From positions 1 through 10,474 of the forward strand of contig JAGLEB010000081.1 of the NCBI GenBank assembly GCA_023145275.1: 10,474 nucleotides of DNA, in the 5' to 3' direction. This DNA is from Flavobacteriales bacterium. Its GTDB lineage: Bacteria > Bacteroidota > Bacteroidia > Flavobacteriales > JADGDT01. A model generated the notes under the pieces. That model was not told the origin of the DNA. It did no database searches and was given only the letters and a program-made list of their open reading frames with translations. Positions 7,019-10,474 of the stretch are shown here, one piece after another. The position numbers and the translations under genes were made by a program. Numbering within the stretch: position 1 is the first letter of the stretch; the number at the start of each line of letters is the position of its first letter.

Positions 7019-7381
7019 TTATATTTCTATTAATCCATTATATTTCACAATATAACCACTATCCTTACTCAATGGTAAAGTCATATCTTCAGAATTGGCA
7101 AGTCCCACCCCAGCAAAAAGTAGCTTTGCATTTTTTGAAACAGCATGATTCTTAAATGTTTCCATCCACATTCTGTCATACTTTTCAGGTTCTTCAGGAA
7201 AAACACCAACTTTAACAACTACAAAAACTAGTTCTTCTCCTTTCAATTTCTTGACAATAAACTGCGGGTTTTTCTTCAATTCACTATTAACTGCAAGAAA
7301 TTCATATCTCAACTTTTTTAGATCTTTACCAACAATATTCATTCCCAAATTATGAAGCTCTTGTTTATTTAGTTCAGACAT
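7019..7381 (-). CDS. Small Na+-NQR-associated protein (often annotated 'NqrF subunit')
   Basis: A soluble protein of 120 residues without a signal peptide or membrane segment. In many Bacteroidota a protein of this kind is encoded between nqrF and apbE and is loosely annotated as a Na+-translocating NADH-quinone reductase subunit F, although it is far too short and lacks ferredoxin and FAD/NAD domains. Motifs I recognise, numbered from this start: QELHNLGMNIVGKDL (7-21), FLAVNSELKKNPQF (about 28-41), AGVGLANSEDM and the C-terminal KYNGLIEI. I chose the ATG at 7381 because the family begins close to this point. An in-frame ATG at 7417 would add 12 residues (MRKNNEIIKIGK) that look unlike the family. 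The stop is one base before apbE. Family recall is moderately firm; the biochemical role is unknown. Confidence 0.7.
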   Translation of the reverse strand: MSELNKQELHNLGMNIVGKDLKKLRYEFLAVNSELKKNPQFIVKKLKGEELVFVVVKVGVFPEEPEKYDRMWMETFKNHAVSKNAKLLFAGVGLANSEDMTLPLSKDSGYIVKYNGLIEI

Positions 7382-7561
7382 TTTACCTATTTTTATTATT
7401 TCATTATTTTTTCGCATGATAATTTAACAATATCCAACAATAAGCATTGAATAAGAATCATGTGCGAAATTAAATATAAATTATAATAAAATGATCTTTT
7501 TAGCACTCAATGATCGGAGTAAATTCATTAACTTGCGTCAACAACTAAAACACTTATCACA

Positions 7562-7585
7562 GTGAAACTGAAATGATAGTTTCAC
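7562..7585. repeat. Inverted repeat GTGAAACT/AGTTTCAC
   Basis: A perfect 8-bp inverted repeat, GTGAAACT (7562-7569) and AGTTTCAC (7578-7585), with an 8-nt spacer. It lies 22 nt before the ATG of the 47-codon ORF and well upstream of the minus-strand pair. There is no T tract, so it is not a standard terminator. It could be a regulator binding site or a leader hairpin. The function is inferred only from symmetry and position. Confidence 0.45.
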
Positions 7586-7607
7586 AATTAAAAATCACAT
7601 TTACCAT

Positions 7608-7751
7608 ATGAAAAACCAACTAGATAAAATAAAAAATAAGATTTCAAAAAAGAAAAATATTTTTAAACAAGTAAATGCAGATAGCCCTAGTAATTTGAGT
7701 AACTTTTTTCAGGCTTGTGGAATTAGAAAAGTTAAATTAGACGCTAGTTAA
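7608..7751 (+). CDS. Possible small protein, 47 residues, no known family
   Basis: A short ATG-to-TAA frame encoding 47 residues. The N-terminal half is strongly basic and Lys-rich (KNKISKKKN near 9-17). The C-terminal half is more polar/hydrophobic (DSPSNLSNFFQACG) with a single Cys at 37, ending VKLDAS. There is no signal peptide or membrane segment. It follows the inverted repeat at 7562-7585 by 22 nt but has no clear TAnnTTTG promoter, and no partner genes (for example RiPP-modifying enzymes) are nearby. It may be a real small protein, a remnant of a decayed gene, or a chance ORF in AT-rich DNA. I do not recognise it. Confidence 0.3.
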   Translation: MKNQLDKIKNKISKKKNIFKQVNADSPSNLSNFFQACGIRKVKLDAS

Positions 7752-7802
7752 TTCTTGCTTATCTTACTGAAAACCATGTAATCATATTTATTTTTTAAGA
7801 TA

Positions 7803-7842
7803 TTTAGGGAAGCTCTAAGTAGTTCTTAGAGGCACCCTTAAA
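7803..7842. repeat. Two-part hairpin, possible MITE or IS-end remnant
   Basis: The inner stem is a perfect 7-bp pair, CTCTAAG (7813-7819) and CTTAGAG (7825-7831), with a 5-nt loop. After a 3-nt internal loop on each side, an outer stem pairs TTTAGGG (7803-7809) with CCCTTAAA (7835-7842) with one bulged base. The near-symmetry suggests two joined transposon-like ends or a structured RNA element. The T content after it is low, so it is not a typical terminator. Identity is uncertain. Confidence 0.4.
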
Positions 7843-7920
7843 TTAGTGCATTATATGTTCTAAATTATTATTCTTTTTTATTAACTGAATTTATTAGCAG
7901 CTTACCCTTAATCATCTATA

Positions 7921-7973
7921 ACCTTAAATCCGCAAATGGATTTCTATTACAAAACCACCTGCGGATTTAAGGT
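7921..7973. repeat. 53-bp palindromic repeat made of paired A and B arms
   Basis: The left arm (7921-7945) is identical to the copy at 42-66. The right arm (7952-7973) is the exact reverse complement of the copy at 10412-10433 over 22 nt. The arms pair through a perfect 13-bp stem, ACCTTAAATCCGC with GCGGATTTAAGGT, plus further pairing inward (TGG with CCA) after two mismatches. The trinucleotide ATA flanks both sides (7918-7920 and 7974-7976), which could be a target duplication or chance. It resembles a minimal MITE, or the two terminal repeats of an insertion sequence left after loss of its interior. Confidence 0.75.
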
Positions 7974-8181
7974 ATAATAAAAACACCAATCTCTTCGCTG
8001 AACTAAATTAAGTCATAGACTAGATCAATTGCACTTCACATTTACTTACCCCACTGGAATACAGGTGAAAATCAACTTCATTCTTACTAAACTATTCCTA
8101 GAACTAATTTATGAGAAATGATAAAGTACATCTAGTATTACAAGAGACACTAATTATTATGAAATTCTTCATCTGTATTTC

Positions 8182-8209
8182 TTGAAACAATATTTTTGAC
8201 GTAATTTTG
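8182..8209 (+). promoter_or_regulatory. Promoter of the kdsC-ubiA-maf cluster
   Basis: TTG (8182-8184) is separated by 17 nt from TAATTTTG (8202-8209), matching the Bacteroidota/Flavobacterium pattern TTG-N17-23-TAnnTTTG. The box ends 47 nt before the kdsC ATG, giving a leader of about 40 nt. This is the best-formed promoter in the window. Promoter activity is inferred. Confidence 0.6.
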
Positions 8210-8256
8210 AACAGATTAATGAAATTACACAAAACACTTTTTCAATACATATAGCA

Positions 8257-8796
8257 ATGAAACTAGGAAAAAGCTACAAGGAAATACTTCCAAATATTTC
8301 AACATTTATTTTTGATGTTGACGGGGTACTAACTGATGGATCTGTAACACTATTGCCAGATGGTTCTCAAATCAGAAAAATGAGCACTAGAGATGGTTAC
8401 GCTCTTCAATTAGCAGTAAAGAAAGGATTTAACATCATAATTATTTCGGGTGGAAAAAATGAGCAAGTAAGAACAAGGTTAGAAGGCTTGGGCTTGAAGA
8501 TGATTTACTTGGGAGTGAGTGATAAGGTTGACAAACTAGAAGATATTCTAATTGAGAACGACCTAACGAGAGACGAAATCATCTATATGGGCGACGATAT
8601 GCCAGACTATGAAATAATGCAAGAAATTGGCCTTGCTACCTGCCCTAAAGATGCTTGTTCTGATATAAGATCAATATCTGATTATATTTCGCCTTTCAAT
8701 GGTGGGTATGGATGTGTAAGAGATATTATTGAGCAGACTATGAAAGTACAAAAGAAATGGAATGATACTTCTAAAATTAAGGTTAGATCGGTATAG
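8257..8796 (+). CDS. kdsC: KdsC-like HAD phosphatase (KDO-8-phosphate phosphatase family)
   Basis: A cytosolic HAD-superfamily phosphatase without a cap domain, 179 residues, matching the tetrameric KdsC group that removes phosphate from 3-deoxy-D-manno-octulosonate 8-phosphate in lipopolysaccharide core synthesis. HAD motif I is FDVDGVLTDG (19-28; nucleophile Asp20, acid/base Asp22). Motif II is ISGG (63-66, Ser64). Lys90 or Lys93 is the motif III lysine, and motif IV is MGDDMPD (111-117). The C-terminal NGGYGCVRDIIE (148-159) is characteristic of this group. The substrate assignment is by family. Bacteroidota often keep such a gene in a cluster with a UbiA enzyme and maf, so the physiological substrate could differ. 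It has its own promoter; ubiA starts 88 nt downstream. Confidence 0.85.
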   Translation: MKLGKSYKEILPNISTFIFDVDGVLTDGSVTLLPDGSQIRKMSTRDGYALQLAVKKGFNIIIISGGKNEQVRTRLEGLGLKMIYLGVSDKVDKLEDILIENDLTRDEIIYMGDDMPDYEIMQEIGLATCPKDACSDIRSISDYISPFNGGYGCVRDIIEQTMKVQKKWNDTSKIKVRSV

Positions 8797-8884
8797 TCGT
8801 ACTTATATCCCTAACATTTTAATTAGAGCCTATAAGAACTAAGAACAATCAAATAGTTCAACAATTTAGCAGTTAAACACAAGT

Positions 8885-9811
8885 ATGAAATACCTTAAAT
8901 TAACAAGATGGAAGAATCTATTAATGATTGCTTACATCTTTATATTAATTAAATTTTTCTTTCTGGAGTCATTAAATATTCCATCGTTTCTCAACAATTT
9001 TAATTTTGCACTATTCGTATTAAGTATACTTTTAATAAGTGCTGCGGGATACGTCATAAATGATATTCACGATGTAGGGATAGACAAAATCAACAAAGAA
9101 AACAAAGTCATTGTCGACAAACATATCACTAAAGATAAAGCTTATAATATATACTTTGCATTAAACCTTACTGGCCTAGCTTTAGGCTTCTACCTATCAT
9201 ATTTAATCAATCATATTAATTTTGCTTTTATCTATGTTGCATCTTCATTACTATTATATCAATATGCTTCGAATCTAAAAAAAAGCATACTGATTGGAAA
9301 TTTGTTAATCTCTGGATTAGCAGCTTTAAGCGTATTCACAATTGCATTATATGATTTACTACCGGCGATTAACGACGACAATGTTGAAGTAATCGCTCAG
9401 TCATTTAAGGTTATAGGCAGTTATTCGGGATTTGCTTTTATCATTACTTTTTTAAGAGAAATAATAAAAGACATTGAAGATATTGATGGTGACAGAAGGT
9501 TTGGAGTAAAAAGCTTAGCAATTGTTTTAGGTGTTGATACTACAAAAAAGATTGCTTCTACCCTAGCTGTTTTACCTTTATTGACAATATTCTACTACTC
9601 CCTAAATTTCTTAAATCAACAAACATTATCCATCACTTATGTAATGGTTTTTATAGAAATTCCACTTCTATACTTTATAATTAAGGTAAATATGGCGAAG
9701 AATAAAACCGATTTCTCTAAGCTTAGCAGCCTCTTAAAAATAATAATGTTTACTGGAATAACATCTATTCTCATATTCACATTAATCTTAAAATTTAATT
9801 ATGTTATCTAA
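8885..9811 (+). CDS. UbiA-family prenyltransferase (geranylgeranylglycerol-phosphate geranylgeranyltransferase-like)
   Basis: An integral inner-membrane prenyltransferase of 308 residues with about eight hydrophobic segments. Both Mg2+-diphosphate binding motifs are present: NDIHDVGID (59-67, NDxxDxxxD) and DIEDIDGD (196-203, DxxDxxxD). The first motif is followed by KINKENKVIVDKHI (68-81), the pattern seen in the archaeal-type DGGGP synthase branch, under which Bacteroidota homologues are usually annotated. It is less like MenA, UbiA proper or heme O synthase. Substrates in Bacteroidota are uncertain; transfer of a prenyl group to a lipid or sugar-phosphate acceptor is inferred. It follows kdsC by 88 nt with no clear promoter in between and overlaps maf by 11 nt, so it is probably part of one operon. 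Confidence 0.85.
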   Translation: MKYLKLTRWKNLLMIAYIFILIKFFFLESLNIPSFLNNFNFALFVLSILLISAAGYVINDIHDVGIDKINKENKVIVDKHITKDKAYNIYFALNLTGLALGFYLSYLINHINFAFIYVASSLLLYQYASNLKKSILIGNLLISGLAALSVFTIALYDLLPAINDDNVEVIAQSFKVIGSYSGFAFIITFLREIIKDIEDIDGDRRFGVKSLAIVLGVDTTKKIASTLAVLPLLTIFYYSLNFLNQQTLSITYVMVFIEIPLLYFIIKVNMAKNKTDFSKLSSLLKIIMFTGITSILIFTLILKFNYVI

Positions 9812-10385
9812 TAACAACGCTGATAAGAAAAAAATTATTCTTGCGTCGGGATCTCCTAGACGACAACAGTTTTTCAAAGATTTAAATTTAGATTTTGAGA
9901 TTAGATTAAAAGAAATAGAAGAGAGCTACCCCTCAAATTTAAAGAGGGAAGAAATAGCAATTTATATTTCAGAAAAAAAAGCTAAAGCATTTGACAACAT
10001 TCATGAAGATGAAATAATTGTTACATCTGATACTGTTGTATGGATTGAGGATGAAGCCCTTGGCAAGCCATCAAACAGAGATGAGGCATTTTCGATGCTA
10101 GTTAAGCTATCAGGTAAAAGCCATGAAGTTATAACAGCTTTTACTCTAAAAACAAAAAATGCTACAATTAGTAACTTTGGTATTACAAAAGTGTATTTTA
10201 AAACTCTTACTGAAGAAGAAATTGGATATTATATAGACCATTACAAACCTTATGACAAAGCAGGAGCTTACGGCATACAGGAATGGATTGGCCTAATAGG
10301 AATAAATAAGATTGAAGGTTCTTATTTTAATGTTGTTGGACTACCTGTCGACAAGTTATACAACAACCTACTGAAACTTCTTTAG
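9801..10385 (+). CDS. maf: Maf-family nucleoside triphosphate pyrophosphatase
   Basis: A cytosolic house-cleaning enzyme that hydrolyses non-canonical or excess nucleoside triphosphates (in the YhdE subfamily dTTP/UTP) to monophosphate and pyrophosphate. It is 194 residues, the usual size. Conserved segments: ILASGSPRRQQF (13-24, substrate loop), SDTVV (76-80, catalytic acidic residue Asp77), LGKPSN (87-92), LSGKSHEV (103-110), YDKAGAYGIQ (151-160) and IEGSYFNVVGLP (171-182). The DKAGAYGIQ/GSYFNVVGLP form fits the dTTP/UTP-type group. The start codon lies within the end of the ubiA-like gene (11-nt overlap), implying translational coupling. No clear terminator hairpin is seen in the 89 nt after it within the window. 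Confidence 0.93.
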   Translation: MLSNNNADKKKIILASGSPRRQQFFKDLNLDFEIRLKEIEESYPSNLKREEIAIYISEKKAKAFDNIHEDEIIVTSDTVVWIEDEALGKPSNRDEAFSMLVKLSGKSHEVITAFTLKTKNATISNFGITKVYFKTLTEEEIGYYIDHYKPYDKAGAYGIQEWIGLIGINKIEGSYFNVVGLPVDKLYNNLLKLL

Positions 10386-10411
10386 CCTCGTAGCTTTGAA
10401 AATATTATTCA

Positions 10412-10433
10412 ACCTTAAATCCGCAGGTGGTTT
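10412..10433 (+). repeat. Dispersed repeat arm, type B
   Basis: The 22 nt begin ACCTTAAATCCGC and continue AGGTGGTTT. They are the exact reverse complement of the right arm of the palindrome at 7952-7973. Weaker similarity to the inward continuation of that arm extends to about 10444 before it is lost. The copy lies 26 nt after the maf stop. A partner arm, if any, would lie beyond the window, so this may be the edge of a larger element. Confidence 0.75.
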
Positions 10434-10474
10434 CGTTATGAAAAGCTGTAAAGTATGCTAGTATTGGTTTAGCG

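Larger units (their letters stand above)
7418..8256. other. Long non-coding, hairpin-rich region
   Basis: About 840 nt between the divergent Nqr-associated gene and kdsC. I find no convincing long gene, tRNA or rRNA. It contains an 8-bp inverted repeat (7562-7585), a 47-codon ORF (7608-7751), a two-part hairpin (7803-7842), the palindromic repeat (7921-7973) and the kdsC promoter (8182-8209). Promoters for the minus-strand pair should also lie here; a near-consensus -7 box on the minus strand (TAATTTCG, 7472-7465) is the best candidate but lacks a -33 partner. The rest (about 7980-8180) shows nothing I can interpret. Confidence 0.6.

Noticed and set aside
7382..7417. N-terminal extension of the small Nqr-associated protein (ATG at 7417)
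   Set aside because: The added 12 residues do not resemble the family, whereas the internal ATG at 7381 gives the expected N-terminus.
7921..7973. CRISPR-like array or intrinsic terminator
   Set aside because: There are only two arms, inverted rather than directly repeated, with no regular spacers and no T tract after the stem.
8111..8185. 24-residue ORF (MRNDKVHLV...) upstream of kdsC
   Set aside because: Very short, overlaps the likely -33 promoter box, with no supporting signal; compatible with chance.

Overview
The window reads as chromosomal DNA of a Bacteroidota bacterium, most likely Bacteroidia and Flavobacteriales-like. It is AT-rich and its genes lack convincing Shine-Dalgarno sequences. 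Several genes are preceded by the Bacteroidota-type -7 promoter box TAnnTTTG. The gene content fits the same group: a menaquinone methyltransferase followed directly by a PorT-like type IX secretion protein, an ApbE lipoprotein paired with a small Nqr-associated protein, and a KdsC-like / UbiA-family / Maf cluster. Family assignments rest on recognised motifs; no database search was possible.

Layout: positions 1-524 are non-coding and hold one copy of a dispersed repeat, a long palindromic element and the ubiE promoter. Positions 525-4834 hold five genes on the + strand: ubiE/menG, porT, a COG2509-type FAD dehydrogenase with its own promoter, a small P-loop NTPase of unknown function, and an outer-membrane beta-barrel protein overlapping it by 7 nt. 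galE (4897-5919) has its own promoter and ends in a strong hairpin terminator that also serves the convergent minus-strand pair. That pair is a small Nqr-associated protein and apbE, one base apart (7381 down to 5995). Positions 7418-8256 are about 840 bp without a convincing gene, but rich in inverted repeats and containing one 47-codon ORF. Positions 8257-10385 hold a kdsC-like phosphatase, a UbiA-family prenyltransferase and maf, the last two overlapping by 11 nt. A further repeat copy lies at 10412-10433.

Functional themes are the quinone-linked respiratory chain (UbiE finishing menaquinone; ApbE and the small protein serving Na+-NQR), the cell envelope (PorT, a beta-barrel, GalE, KdsC-like phosphatase, UbiA lipid enzyme), and nucleotide or redox housekeeping (Maf, COG2509). 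Most of this is ordinary core genome. The less explained parts are the dispersed repeat family with core ACCTTAAATCCGC (four arms, two of them forming a 53-bp palindrome), the hairpin-rich gap at 7418-8256 with its orphan small ORF, and the P-loop NTPase coupled to an outer-membrane protein. I see no clear previously undescribed system such as a defence island, RiPP cluster or CRISPR array.
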